NCBI GenBank assembly: GCA_007130245.1
Contig: SLSW01000017.1
Coordinates: forward strand, 1-43,522
Origin: Micromonosporaceae bacterium
GTDB taxonomy: Bacteria > Actinomycetota > Actinomycetes > Mycobacteriales > Micromonosporaceae
DNA: 43,522 nt
Direction of reading: 5' to 3'
In this document: piece by piece, positions 6,849 to 15,318 of the stretch
Position numbering within the stretch: position 1 is the first letter of the stretch
Layout: the number at the start of each line of letters is the position of its first letter
Made by a program: the position numbers and the translations under genes
The notes under the pieces: generated by a model
Databases searched by the model: none
What the model saw: the letters and a program-made list of their open reading frames with translations, nothing else
What the model was told of the DNA's origin: nothing

Positions 6849-8645
6849 TCAGCGGGTCTGTTCCAGCCAGGAGGCGTAGAGCCGGCCGTAGATCGACTCC
6901 GGGTCGCGCACCAACTCGTCGTGCGACCCGCGCTGCGCGACCCGCCCCTGGTCGACCACCACCACCTCGTCGGCGCCCTGGGCGGTGGAGAGGCGGTGCG
7001 CGATCGCGATGGTGGTGCGCCCGCGGGTCACCGCGTCCAGGGTCCGTTGGAGCCGTACCTCGGTGGCCGGGTCCACCGCGCTGGTGGCCTCGTCGAGGAC
7101 CAGCAGGTCCGGATCCGCCACGTACGCGCGCGCCAGCGCCACCAGCTGCCGCTCCCCCACGCTGAGGGCCTCGCCGCGCTCACCGACCCGGGTGCGCATC
7201 CCGTGCGGCAGGCTCTCCACCCAGTCGGCCAGACCGAGCTCGGCGAACGCCAGCGCCAGATCCTCGTCGGTCAGCGACGGGCGGGCGAACCGGACGTTGT
7301 CGGCGACGCTGGCGTCGAACAGGAACCCGTCCTGGGGCACCATCACCACGCGCGAGCGCAGCGAGTCGAAGCGCACCTGCGACAGCGGCACCTGACCGAG
7401 CCGCACCTGGCCGCGGGTGGGATCCATCAGCCGCGTGAGCAGCTTGGCGAAGGTGGTCTTGCCGCCGCCGGTCTCGCCGACCACCGCCACCCGGGTGCGC
7501 GCCGCGATCTGCAGATCCACGTCCGCCAACGCCTCGGTGGCGCTGCCCGGGTAGGCGAACCCGACATTGTCGAAGGTCACATCCAGCGGACCGCGCGGCA
7601 GGCTGCGCCCCTGACCGTCGGCCAGCGCCGGGTCGGCCACGTCCGGCTGCATGTCGAGCACGTTGAGCACCCGGCGCCAGCCGGCGATCGCGTTCTGTCC
7701 CTCGTTGAGCACCTCGGTGGCGATCTGCACCGGCTGGATGAACAGCGTGACCAGGAACAGGAACGCGGTCAGCTGCCCGGGGGTCAGCGTCCCGTCCACA
7801 CCGAGGAACACCCCGACCACCACCACCCCGGCCAGGGCCATGCCCGCGGCCAGCTCACCGGTGGAGAAGCTGAACACGCTGGTACGGATGGCCTTCTGCT
7901 GCGCCGTGCGGTGCGAGTCGATCGCGTGGTCCAGCCGGGCCGAGGTGCGCTCGGCCACGCCGTACGCGCGGATCACCTCGGCGCCCACGATGCTCTCGCC
8001 GACCGCCGCGAGCATCTCGCCCAACCGCCGGCGCACCACCCCGTACGCGGCGGCCAGCCGGCGCTGGAACGCCCGGATGACCAGCACGGCCGGCACGAAC
8101 GCTGCCAGCACCACCAGCGTCAGCTGCCAGGAGTAGATGCCCATCACCAGCAGCGCCACCGTGAGCTGACCCAGGCTGATCAGCAGGACCACCCCGCCGA
8201 ACTGCAGGAACTGGGTGATGATGTCGACATCGCTGGTCACCCGCGACACCAGCGAGCCACGCCGTTCGGCCTGCTGGTGCAGCATCGACAGGTCGTGCAC
8301 GTGCCGGAAGGTGCGCACCCGCACCCCGGCCAGCGCCGTCTCGGTGACGGTGAACAGCCGCACCATCATGAAGTAGTGGCAGAACGAGGTGGCCACCAGC
8401 AGCGCCGCGGTCAGCGCCACCACCACCGCGACCACGCCCACGTCCGGGCCGCCCTCGGCGCGCAGGCCCCGGTCGATGCCCTGCTGGATGGCCACCGGCA
8501 CCGCGACCCGCCCGCCCATCGCCACCACCGCGAAGGCGATGGTGCCAGCCAGGCCGCTGCGCAGCTCCGGCGACAGCGCCAGCCCGCGGCGCATGGTGCG
8601 CCAGATGGTCTCGTCGCGTTCCTGGACGCCCAGCACCTGACTCAT
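6849..8645 (-). CDS. ABC exporter half-transporter (subunit with intact Walker B, altered signature)
   Basis: A 598-residue TMD-NBD fusion of the type IV (ABCB-like) exporter fold; substrate unknown. The transmembrane domain covers about residues 30-330. In the NBD the Walker A is GETGGGKTT (about 387), the Q-loop follows VMVPQDGFLF, and the Walker B LLVLDEATSAVD keeps the catalytic Glu. The H-loop IAHRLST keeps His. The signature is LSVGERQ instead of LSGGQ. It pairs with the upstream gene, whose defects are complementary, so the two form a heterodimer with one active and one degenerate ATP site. The ATG overlaps the upstream TGA by four bases. Confidence 0.93.
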   Translation of the reverse strand: MSQVLGVQERDETIWRTMRRGLALSPELRSGLAGTIAFAVVAMGGRVAVPVAIQQGIDRGLRAEGGPDVGVVAVVVALTAALLVATSFCHYFMMVRLFTVTETALAGVRVRTFRHVHDLSMLHQQAERRGSLVSRVTSDVDIITQFLQFGGVVLLISLGQLTVALLVMGIYSWQLTLVVLAAFVPAVLVIRAFQRRLAAAYGVVRRRLGEMLAAVGESIVGAEVIRAYGVAERTSARLDHAIDSHRTAQQKAIRTSVFSFSTGELAAGMALAGVVVVGVFLGVDGTLTPGQLTAFLFLVTLFIQPVQIATEVLNEGQNAIAGWRRVLNVLDMQPDVADPALADGQGRSLPRGPLDVTFDNVGFAYPGSATEALADVDLQIAARTRVAVVGETGGGKTTFAKLLTRLMDPTRGQVRLGQVPLSQVRFDSLRSRVVMVPQDGFLFDASVADNVRFARPSLTDEDLALAFAELGLADWVESLPHGMRTRVGERGEALSVGERQLVALARAYVADPDLLVLDEATSAVDPATEVRLQRTLDAVTRGRTTIAIAHRLSTAQGADEVVVVDQGRVAQRGSHDELVRDPESIYGRLYASWLEQTR

Positions 8646-10480
8646 CGGGTTACCTCCGCCGAGGACTCGTCGCCGGACTCGAAGGCGCGCTCGCGTTCCC
8701 GCTCGGCCTCGGCGCGTTCGTACGCGGTGACCAGGTTCGCGTACCCGGGCACGGTCTTGAGCAGCTCGGTGTGGGTGCCGTGGGCGACCACCCGTCCGTG
8801 CTCGACGTAGACCACCTCGTCGGCCAGCGCGATGGTGGCCCGCCGGTAGGCCACCACCAGCACCGACAGGCCCGGCGCGGCGCCGCTGCGCAGCCCGGCC
8901 AGGATGGAGGACTCCACCCGCGGATCCACCGCGCTGGTGGCGTCGTCGAGCACCAGCAGCCGGGGGTCGCCGGCCAGGGCCCGGGCGAGGGTCAGGCGCT
9001 GGCGCTGGCCACCGGACAGGCTGGTGCCGCGCTCGCCGACCAGCGTGTCCAGCCCGTCCGGCAGCGCGGCGACGAACCCGTCCGCCTGCGCCAGCCGCAG
9101 CGCCCGCCACACCTGGTCGTCGTCGACGCCGTCCCGGTCCAGGCTGACGTTGGCCCGCACGGTGTCGTCGAAGCCGAAGGCCACCTGGGGCACGAGGGCC
9201 ACGTGGGCGGCCAGGGCGTCGGCTCGCAGCTGACGGATGTCGCTGCCGTCCAGCAGCACCGTTCCGTCGTCGGGGTCGACCAGGCGCGCCGCCAGCGTCG
9301 CGATGGTGGACTTGCCGGCCCCGGTGGGCCCCACCAGGGCGACGGTGCGGCCGGGCGGGACCTCGAACGACACCTCGTGCAGCACCGGTTCCCGTTCGGC
9401 GTAGGAGAAGGTGACCCGGTCGAAGCGCAGCGCCGCCGGCCCGCTGCGTTCGGGCGCCAGCGGCCCGTACGGCATGTGGCCGGTGGCGGTGAGCACCCGC
9501 TCCACCCGGTCCCAGCCGGCCACGCTGCGGGGCAGCTCGGCCAGCACCCAGCCGATGGCGCGCACCGGGAAGGCCAGCACGGTGAACAGGTAGGCCACGC
9601 TGACCAACGCGGTAACCTCGATGGCACCCTGGCTCAACCGCCAGGTGCCCACCAGCAGCACCGCCAGCGTGCCGGCGTTGGGCAGCGCCTCCAGCAGCGG
9701 GTCGAACATGCCGCGCAGCCGGCCGATGCGGATCATCGCGTCGCGCAGCTGCCAGGCGCGCTGGCGGAACCGCTCGGTCTCCTCCGCTTCGCGGCCCATG
9801 GTCTTGACCACCAGGGCGCCGTCGAAGCTCTCATGCCCGATCGCAGCCACCTCGGCGCGCAGCTGCTGGGCGCGGGCCTGCCGCGGCGCCATCCGCCGGG
9901 AGTAGAACACGTTCAGCACCAGCAAGGCCGGGAACACCGTGAGCGCCACCAGCCCCAGCACCGGGTCGACGAAGAACACCGAGCCGAGCGCGCCGAACAG
10001 CATCACCACCGTGCCTACCGCGAACGGCAGCGGCGCGATCGGGAACCATGTCGACTCCACGTCCGCGTTGGCGTTCGACAGCAGCGTGCCGGTGGCGTGA
10101 CGCTGGTGCCACGCCACCGGCAGCTCCAGATACCGCCGGGTCACCCGCCGCCGGTACGCCGCCTGCAGGCGGTACTGCATATAGCCCGCGCCGATGCGGC
10201 GCACGGCCATGCTGACCACCCGCAGCACGCTGATCGCCAGCAGGGCGGCCGCGCCGAGCGCCACGAGGCCGAACTCCACCTGACCGGTCTCGATCGCCGG
10301 GATGGCCACCTCGCCGATCACCGCGCCCACCACGTAGGCGTTGGCGACCAGCAGCAGGCTGAACACGATGCTGCCGGCGAGGGCGATGCTGAACATCCGG
10401 GGCTGCTCCCGGATGCCCCGGCCGAGGACCCGCAGGCCGCGCGCGATGATCTCCCTGCTGGTGTTCGCCGTCGACGTCAA
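8642..10480 (-). CDS. ABC exporter half-transporter (degenerate-site subunit)
   Basis: A 612-residue TMD-NBD exporter subunit. Walker A is GPTGAGKST (about 381-389) and the signature is a canonical LSGGQRQR (about 485). The Walker B ends in LLVLDDATSAVD, with Asp in place of the catalytic Glu. The H-loop is VVAYRRATI, with Tyr in place of His. These are the typical losses of the non-catalytic NBD of heterodimeric exporters such as the TM287/288 or TmrAB type. The C-terminus is highly charged (AEAERERERAFESGDE). The start is TTG at 10480, chosen for the GAGGAG Shine-Dalgarno sequence that ends 5 bases upstream. The substrate cannot be inferred. Confidence 0.93.
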   Translation of the reverse strand: MTSTANTSREIIARGLRVLGRGIREQPRMFSIALAGSIVFSLLLVANAYVVGAVIGEVAIPAIETGQVEFGLVALGAAALLAISVLRVVSMAVRRIGAGYMQYRLQAAYRRRVTRRYLELPVAWHQRHATGTLLSNANADVESTWFPIAPLPFAVGTVVMLFGALGSVFFVDPVLGLVALTVFPALLVLNVFYSRRMAPRQARAQQLRAEVAAIGHESFDGALVVKTMGREAEETERFRQRAWQLRDAMIRIGRLRGMFDPLLEALPNAGTLAVLLVGTWRLSQGAIEVTALVSVAYLFTVLAFPVRAIGWVLAELPRSVAGWDRVERVLTATGHMPYGPLAPERSGPAALRFDRVTFSYAEREPVLHEVSFEVPPGRTVALVGPTGAGKSTIATLAARLVDPDDGTVLLDGSDIRQLRADALAAHVALVPQVAFGFDDTVRANVSLDRDGVDDDQVWRALRLAQADGFVAALPDGLDTLVGERGTSLSGGQRQRLTLARALAGDPRLLVLDDATSAVDPRVESSILAGLRSGAAPGLSVLVVAYRRATIALADEVVYVEHGRVVAHGTHTELLKTVPGYANLVTAYERAEAERERERAFESGDESSAEVTR

Positions 10481-10640
10481 GCCCGCTCCTCGCCCGGTAA
10501 GTGTTGTGCGGCCTCATCATCCTTACCGGAGGAGGCGCAGGTTGACACCGTAATATTCGTTGTGTCGGCGGTCACACGACGGACCGTCACGATTCCACCA
10601 CCTACCCATGCGGTGCGCCGCGGCCGGGGTGCCCACCGGG

Positions 10641-10691
10641 TTGGCCACGGCGGGTCGGAGAACATACGCTTTTCATACGATCACGTGATCG
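10641..10691 (+). promoter_or_regulatory. Promoter and palindromic operator of the acyl-CoA synthetase gene
   Basis: TTGGCC (10641-10646) and TACGCT (10665-10670) are 18 bases apart and could be -35 and -10. A perfect 14-bp palindrome, CGATCACGTGATCG (10678-10691), begins about where transcription would start, a typical repressor position. An alternative -10 is TACGAT at 10676-10681. The rest of the divergent gap (10481-10640) holds a TTGACA at 10542 with no fitting -10 and nothing else I can name. Confidence 0.4.
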
Positions 10692-10726
10692 CGGTCACGC
10701 ATCACTCCCACCGGAGGCGTCTTCCG

Positions 10727-12553
10727 ATGACTCTCGAAGTTCCGTACCGCTCCATCCCCGACATGTTCTTCACGCGGGTGGCGGCCACGCCGGACGCACG
10801 CGCGTTCGGTTATCCCACGCCGGACGACTCCGGCCAGGAGTGGCTGACCTGGTCGCAGGTCGCCGATCGCGCCAAGGCGATCGCCGCCGGCCTGCGCAGC
10901 TACGGCGTCGGCAGCGAGGACCGAGTGGCGATCATGTCCAACACCCGCATCGAATGGGTGCTCGCCGACCTCGGCATCATGTGTGCCGGCGGCGCCACCA
11001 CCACGGTGTATCCGACCACCGAGGCCGAGGATGCCACCTTCATCCTGCGCGACTCCGGCTCCAAGGTGGCGATCGTCGAGGAGGCCAGCCAGGTCGCCAA
11101 GCTGACCAGCGGCGACCTGCCCGATCTCAGCCACATCGTGCTCATCGACGGCCCCGCCTCGGCGGAGGCGAGCCCGCCGCAGGTCACGCTCGCCGACCTG
11201 GAGGAGGCGGGCCGCGCTGCGCTCGCCGACGACCCGGCGATGATCGAGTCGATCGCGGAGTCGGTCGAGCCGGACCACCTGGCGACGCTCATCTACACCT
11301 CGGGCACCACCGGCCGCCCCAAGGGTGTGGAACTGCTGCACCGCGGGTGGTGCTGGCAGGGCGTGGCCCAGGCCGAGCTCGGCGTGATGGTCCCCGACGA
11401 CCTGCACTTCCTATGGCTGCCGCTGTCCCACTCGTTCGGCAAGACCCTCATCTGCGGGGTCATCCACGCCGGGGTGCCCACCTACGTGGACGGGCGCGTC
11501 GACAAGATCGTCGACAACCTGGGCGCCATCCGGCCGACGCTGATGTGCGCCGCGCCGCGGGTCTACGAGAAGGTCTACAACAAGGTGGTCGCCACGGCCG
11601 TGCAGGCCGGCGGCCTCAAGGCCAAGATCTTCGGGTGGGCCACCGGGGTCGGCAAACAGGTGGTCGCGCACCAGCAGGCCGGCACGCCGGTCCCGGGCGG
11701 GCTGAAGGCCAAGTACGCGATCGCCACCAAGCTGGTCTTCAGCAAACTGCAGGCACGCCTGGGCGGGCGGATCCGGGCGCTGGTCTCCGGTGCCGCGCCG
11801 CTGCCCAAGGACATCGCCGAGTTCTTCGCCGCTGCCGGTCTGCCGATCCTGGAGGGCTACGGGCTGACCGAGACCAGCGCCGGCAACTTCGTCAACCGGC
11901 CGGGCCAGGTCAAGATCGGCTCAGTCGGCCAGCCGTTGGGCGACCTGGAGTGCAAGCTGGACGAGGACGGGGAGGTGCTGCTGCGCGGCACCCCGGTGAT
12001 GCGCGGCTACCGCAACCTGCCCGATGAGACCGCCGCGGCGTTCACCCAGGACGGGTGGTTCCGCACCGGCGACATCGGCGAGCTCGACGCCGACGGCTAC
12101 CTGAAGATCACCGACCGGAAGAAGGACCTGGTCAAGACCTCCGGCGGCAAGTACATCGCACCCAGCCAGATCGAGGGCATGTTCAAGGCCATCTGCCCGT
12201 ACACCTCGCAGGCGGTGGTGGTGGCCCACGGACGCAACTTCCCCACCATGCTGATCAGCCTGGACCCGGAGGCGATCGCCGGCTGGGCCGAGGGCGGCCC
12301 GCTGGCAGGCAAGCCGTACGAGGAGATCGTGTCCTCGCCCGAGGTGGAGGCGCTGGTCAACGGCTACATCAAGCAGCTCAACGAGAAGCTGAACCGGTGG
12401 GAGACCATCAAGAAGTTCGCCATCCTGCCCCGCGACCTGACCATCGAGGACGGCGAGATCACGCCGTCGATGAAGGTGCGTCGCCACGGCGTGGAGCAGA
12501 GCTTCTCCGACACCATCGACAAGCTGTACGCCGGCAGCGTCGCCGAGGTCTGA
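10727..12553 (+). CDS. Long-chain acyl-CoA synthetase (AMP-forming), FadD-like
   Basis: A 608-residue ANL-superfamily enzyme that activates fatty acids to acyl-AMP and then acyl-CoA. The P-loop motif IYTSGTTGRPKG is at about residues 189-200, the LVSGAAPLP and GYGLTETSA (about 379) segments follow, and the hinge/adenylate motif is GWFRTGDIGELDADGYLKIT. The C-terminal ITDRKKDLVKTSGGKYIAP segment with the catalytic region is complete, and the protein is full length. The ATG is preceded by GGAGG nine bases upstream. Similar actinobacterial proteins are annotated as FadD15-like long-chain ligases; chain-length preference is not shown by the sequence. It is monocistronic and convergent with the MocR gene. 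Confidence 0.9.
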   Translation: MTLEVPYRSIPDMFFTRVAATPDARAFGYPTPDDSGQEWLTWSQVADRAKAIAAGLRSYGVGSEDRVAIMSNTRIEWVLADLGIMCAGGATTTVYPTTEAEDATFILRDSGSKVAIVEEASQVAKLTSGDLPDLSHIVLIDGPASAEASPPQVTLADLEEAGRAALADDPAMIESIAESVEPDHLATLIYTSGTTGRPKGVELLHRGWCWQGVAQAELGVMVPDDLHFLWLPLSHSFGKTLICGVIHAGVPTYVDGRVDKIVDNLGAIRPTLMCAAPRVYEKVYNKVVATAVQAGGLKAKIFGWATGVGKQVVAHQQAGTPVPGGLKAKYAIATKLVFSKLQARLGGRIRALVSGAAPLPKDIAEFFAAAGLPILEGYGLTETSAGNFVNRPGQVKIGSVGQPLGDLECKLDEDGEVLLRGTPVMRGYRNLPDETAAAFTQDGWFRTGDIGELDADGYLKITDRKKDLVKTSGGKYIAPSQIEGMFKAICPYTSQAVVVAHGRNFPTMLISLDPEAIAGWAEGGPLAGKPYEEIVSSPEVEALVNGYIKQLNEKLNRWETIKKFAILPRDLTIEDGEITPSMKVRRHGVEQSFSDTIDKLYAGSVAEV

Positions 12554-12578
12554 CGGGTTCGACCGTCCGCCACGGCGA

Positions 12579-12596
12579 CCGACCGGAGCGGGTCGG
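12579..12596. terminator. Hairpin between convergent acyl-CoA synthetase and MocR genes
   Basis: CCGACC (12579-12584) and GGTCGG (12591-12596) form a 6-bp GC stem with a 6-base loop in the 48-base gap between two convergent stop codons. There is no T tract, as is usual for GC-rich genomes. Bidirectional termination is inferred. Confidence 0.45.
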
Positions 12597-12601
12597 CGGG
12601 T

Positions 12602-14047
12602 TCACACCACGTCGACCCGCTCCAGGTCGGCCGGCCGGGTCAGGTCCAGGCTGGCCGCGGCCAGCCGGTGCACCGCCTCGGTCAGGTCGCCCGGCGCCAG
12701 CGTGTACGGCAGCCGTAGGAACCGCTCCAGGGTGCCGTCCAGCCCGAACCGTGGTCCGGGCGCCACCCGTACGCCCAACCGTTGCGCTGCCCGTGCCAAC
12801 GCGGTCGAGACCGGCCCGTCCAGCTCCACCCACATGGTCGGCCCCCCGGCCGGCACCACGAACCGCCACTGCGGCAGCTCCGCGCGCAGCGCGGCCACCA
12901 GGGCGTCCCGCCGCTGCCGCAGCTGCGTGCGTCGCGCGGCGATGATCTCGCTGGCGTGCTCCCACAGGCGTGTCGCCACCAGCTGGTCCAGCACCGGGCT
13001 GGCCAGATCGGCCCCGACCCGCGACGCGGCCAGCCGTTGCACCAGCGGCGCGCTGGCGCGCACCCAGCCCACCCGCAGGCCACCCCAGTAGGGCTTGCTC
13101 ATGCCCCCGACCGACAGCACCCGGCTGTGCCGGTCGAAGCTGGCCACCGGTGGCGGCATCTCGACGTCGTCCAGCGGTAGCTCGACAAACGACTCGTCGA
13201 CCACCAGGTCGGTGCCGGCGGCGTGGGCCGCGGCGGCCAGCCGTTCCCGCAGCCGGCTGTCCATCAGGTGACCGGTCGGGTTCTGGAAGTCGGCGATCAG
13301 GTACGCCAGCCGGGGCCGGCCGCGGCGCAGGGTGTCCAGCAGCAGGTCCTCGTCCCACCCGGTGGCGAGGTCGAGGCCGTGGGTGCTGACCCGGGTGCGG
13401 TGCGCGGCGAGCGCGGCCAGCGAGTTCGGGTAGGTCGGCGCCTCCACCAGCACCGCCGCGCCGGGTGAGACCAGCAGCCGCAGCAGCAGGTCCAGGGCGT
13501 GCTGCACCCCGTTTGTGATCATGATCTGCTCGACCGCGGTGGGCAGCCCACGCCGGGTGTATGCCTCGGCCACCCGCTCCCGCAGCTCGCTGATGCCCAT
13601 CGGGTGGTAGCCGGCGCCGTCGGCGTACCGCGACAGATCGGCGACGGCCTTGCCCGCCGCCTCCGCCAGCTGCGGCGGCGCCGCCAGCGCGGCCTGCGCG
13701 AGGTCCAGCATGTCCACCTCGTCGGTCGGTGCCCACAGCCCGGCGCTGCCCAGGCGGTATCCGCCCGGCAGCGAGGTCCAGCTGCCCGCGCCGCGCCGGC
13801 TGTGCAGGTGCCCGGACCCGCGCAGCTGGCGGTAGGCGGCCGACACCGTGGTGCGGGAGATCCGCAGCGCCGCGGCGAGTTCCCGTTCGGCGGGCAGGCG
13901 CACGCCGGGCGGCAGCCGCCCGTCGGCGAGCAGACCACGCACCGCCGCAGCCAGTGCCGCGTAGTCCGGCGTCCGTCCGGCACCGGGGCGGGCATGCCAG
14001 TCGCCGAGCAGCCGGGCCAGTTGCGGCCCTCGCATCACACTGGCCAT
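12602..14047 (-). CDS. MocR-family regulator (GntR wHTH + aminotransferase-like domain)
   Basis: A 481-residue transcription factor with an N-terminal GntR-type winged helix (about residues 30-95, with LPAERELAAALRISRTTVSA and the RRGAGSW turn). A fold-type-I aminotransferase-like domain follows. The PLP lysine is in VGGMSKPYWGGLRVGW (about residue 316), and the Asn/Pro motif DFQNPTGH is present. The N-terminal RGPQLARLLGDWH resembles YczR-type MocR proteins, which are usually divergent from a yczE membrane gene; none is seen here. The start ATG 14047 is supported by GGAGGT five bases upstream. The direct repeats upstream (14082-14120) suggest autoregulation. The effector and targets are unknown. 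Confidence 0.9.
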   Translation of the reverse strand: MASVMRGPQLARLLGDWHARPGAGRTPDYAALAAAVRGLLADGRLPPGVRLPAERELAAALRISRTTVSAAYRQLRGSGHLHSRRGAGSWTSLPGGYRLGSAGLWAPTDEVDMLDLAQAALAAPPQLAEAAGKAVADLSRYADGAGYHPMGISELRERVAEAYTRRGLPTAVEQIMITNGVQHALDLLLRLLVSPGAAVLVEAPTYPNSLAALAAHRTRVSTHGLDLATGWDEDLLLDTLRRGRPRLAYLIADFQNPTGHLMDSRLRERLAAAAHAAGTDLVVDESFVELPLDDVEMPPPVASFDRHSRVLSVGGMSKPYWGGLRVGWVRASAPLVQRLAASRVGADLASPVLDQLVATRLWEHASEIIAARRTQLRQRRDALVAALRAELPQWRFVVPAGGPTMWVELDGPVSTALARAAQRLGVRVAPGPRFGLDGTLERFLRLPYTLAPGDLTEAVHRLAAASLDLTRPADLERVDVV

Positions 14048-14081
14048 CAAACACCTCCGCGATGACATGCCACACGCTGGA

Positions 14082-14120
14082 ATTGGCCCCTCAAAGTGCG
14101 AATGGCTCGGCGATTGGCCC
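14082..14120. promoter_or_regulatory. Two 8-bp direct repeats 31 bp apart upstream of the MocR gene
   Basis: ATTGGCCC occurs at 14082-14089 and 14113-14120, in the 76-base gap between hisF and the MocR start. The 31-base period is about three helical turns, which puts both copies on one face of DNA. MocR dimers of several types (GabR, PdxR) are known to bind paired direct repeats. Assignment to this regulator is inference. Confidence 0.45.
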
Positions 14121-14123
14121 GCT

Positions 14124-14885
14124 TCAGCGTACCGGGTGGCCTGCGTGCGCGAGCGCGTCCTTGACCTCGCGGATGCTGAGGGCGCCGAAGTGGAAGACAC
14201 TGGCCGCCAGCACCGCGTCGGCACCGGCGTCCACCGCCGGCGGGAAGTCCGCCACCGCGCCGGCGCCCCCGGAGGCGATCACCGGCACCGACGCGGCCGC
14301 GCGCACCGCCCCGATCAACGCCAGATCGAAGCCGGCGCGGGTGCCGTCGGCGTCCATCGAGTTGAGCAGCATCTCCCCCGCCCCGAGCTGCTCGCCACGC
14401 CGCGCCCACTCGATCGCATCGAGGCCGGTGCCGCGGCGCCCCCCGTGGGTGGTGACCTCGAACCCGCTGGCGGTGGCGGGCGAACGCCGCACGTCCAGCG
14501 AGAGCACCAGCACCTGCCGGCCGAACCGGTCGGCGATCTCCGCGATGAGCTCGGGCCGCGCCACCGCCGCGGTGTTCACCGACACCTTGTCGGCGCCGGC
14601 GCGCAGCAGCGCGTCCACATCGTCGACGGTGCGCACCCCGCCGCCGACGGTCAGCGGGATGAACACCGACCCGGCAGTACGCCGGACCACCTCGTGCATG
14701 GTGGCCCGGTCGTCAGCGGACGCGGTCACGTCGAGGAAGGTCAGCTCGTCCGCGCCGGCCGCGTCGTAGCGGGCCGCCAACTCCACCGGGTCACCCGCGT
14801 CGCGCAGGTCCCGGAACCGCACACCCTTGACCACCCGCCCGGCGTCCACGTCGAGGCAGGGGATCACACGCACCGCCACCGTCAC
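14124..14885 (-). CDS. hisF: Imidazole glycerol phosphate synthase, cyclase subunit
   Basis: A 253-residue TIM-barrel subunit that uses ammonia from HisH to turn PRFAR into IGP and AICAR. The two catalytic aspartates are Asp12 ([16 protein letters not shown]) and Asp131 (VLSLDV). The phosphate-binding loops TVGGGVR and ASGGAGAV are intact. The length is normal. The start is GTG 14885; TACGCT lies 6 bases upstream, so the transcript may be leaderless and separate from the hisD-priA operon. A lipoprotein gene starts 70 bases away in the opposite direction. Confidence 0.97.
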   Translation of the reverse strand: MTVAVRVIPCLDVDAGRVVKGVRFRDLRDAGDPVELAARYDAAGADELTFLDVTASADDRATMHEVVRRTAGSVFIPLTVGGGVRTVDDVDALLRAGADKVSVNTAAVARPELIAEIADRFGRQVLVLSLDVRRSPATASGFEVTTHGGRRGTGLDAIEWARRGEQLGAGEMLLNSMDADGTRAGFDLALIGAVRAAASVPVIASGGAGAVADFPPAVDAGADAVLAASVFHFGALSIREVKDALAHAGHPVR

Positions 14886-14891
14886 CCGGCG

Positions 14892-14897
14892 AGCGTA
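14892..14897 (-). promoter_or_regulatory. Putative -10 box of hisF (leaderless)
   Basis: TACGCT on the minus strand lies six bases before the GTG start of hisF, and no Shine-Dalgarno sequence is present. The -35 region would overlap the divergent lipoprotein promoter. No clear -35 match is seen. Confidence 0.35.
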
Positions 14898-14942
14898 CGC
14901 GCACGCGTGGGTCCCCTGCGCACGCGCCGGCGCAGCGGTGAT

Positions 14943-14948
14943 TACGAT
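14943..14948 (+). promoter_or_regulatory. Putative -10 box of the small lipoprotein gene (leaderless)
   Basis: TACGAT lies exactly seven bases before the ATG at 14956, as expected if transcription starts on the A of ATG. No -35 match or Shine-Dalgarno sequence is seen. Confidence 0.4.
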
Positions 14949-14955
14949 CTATCGG

Positions 14956-15303
14956 ATGATGACCCCTCGCATCCGTACCTCCCTCCGCCACCGGGCCGCC
15001 GTCGCGCTCGCCGTCGCCGCGCTGGGCGCCGGCCTGCTCGCCGGCTGCGGCGACGGTGCCGAGACCGACTGCTCGATCAGCGACAGCCAGTGCACCATCA
15101 CGTTCGAACGCGACGAGGAGGGCAGCGCCACCGTGCTCGGCGTCAACGTCGAGCTGGTCAGCGCCACCGACAGCGAGGCCACCGTGTCGGTGGCCGGCCG
15201 CGAGACCACCCTGCCGGTCAACGACTCGCGGGAGATCGCCGGGTTCGACGTACAGCTGCGCAGCATCACCGCCGACACGGTGGTCGTGGTCGTCTCCCGC
15301 TGA
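14956..15303 (+). CDS. Small secreted lipoprotein, function unknown
   Basis: A 115-residue protein with a short basic N-terminus, a hydrophobic stretch (about 14-30) and a lipobox LLAGC with Cys31. It is therefore exported and lipidated, presumably by Lgt, whose gene is in the same window. The mature part is only about 85 residues, hydrophilic and beta-rich in appearance (alternating V/T patterns). It has two further cysteines (39 and 46) that could form a disulphide. I do not recognise a family. ATG 14956 is chosen for the -10 box seven bases upstream; a second ATG follows directly. The gene is inserted between hisF and priA on the opposite strand, and its end is 15 bases from the priA stop. 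Confidence 0.8.
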   Translation: MMTPRIRTSLRHRAAVALAVAALGAGLLAGCGDGAETDCSISDSQCTITFERDEEGSATVLGVNVELVSATDSEATVSVAGRETTLPVNDSREIAGFDVQLRSITADTVVVVVSR

Positions 15304-15318
15304 GCGGAAGCGGCGGCG

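Noticed and set aside
6921-8810. Long plus-strand open frame opposite the ABC exporter
   Set aside because: His/Gln/Arg-rich mirror of a clear ABC subunit; no start signal or family text.
10542-10556. TTGACA followed by TAATAT as a promoter
   Set aside because: The spacing is only three bases, so the two hexamers cannot act together, and no other -10 lies 16-18 bases from TTGACA.
8771-10726. Apparent 5' extension of the acyl-CoA synthetase frame
   Set aside because: Antisense to the second ABC subunit; the Shine-Dalgarno sequence and the family N-terminus place the start at 10727.
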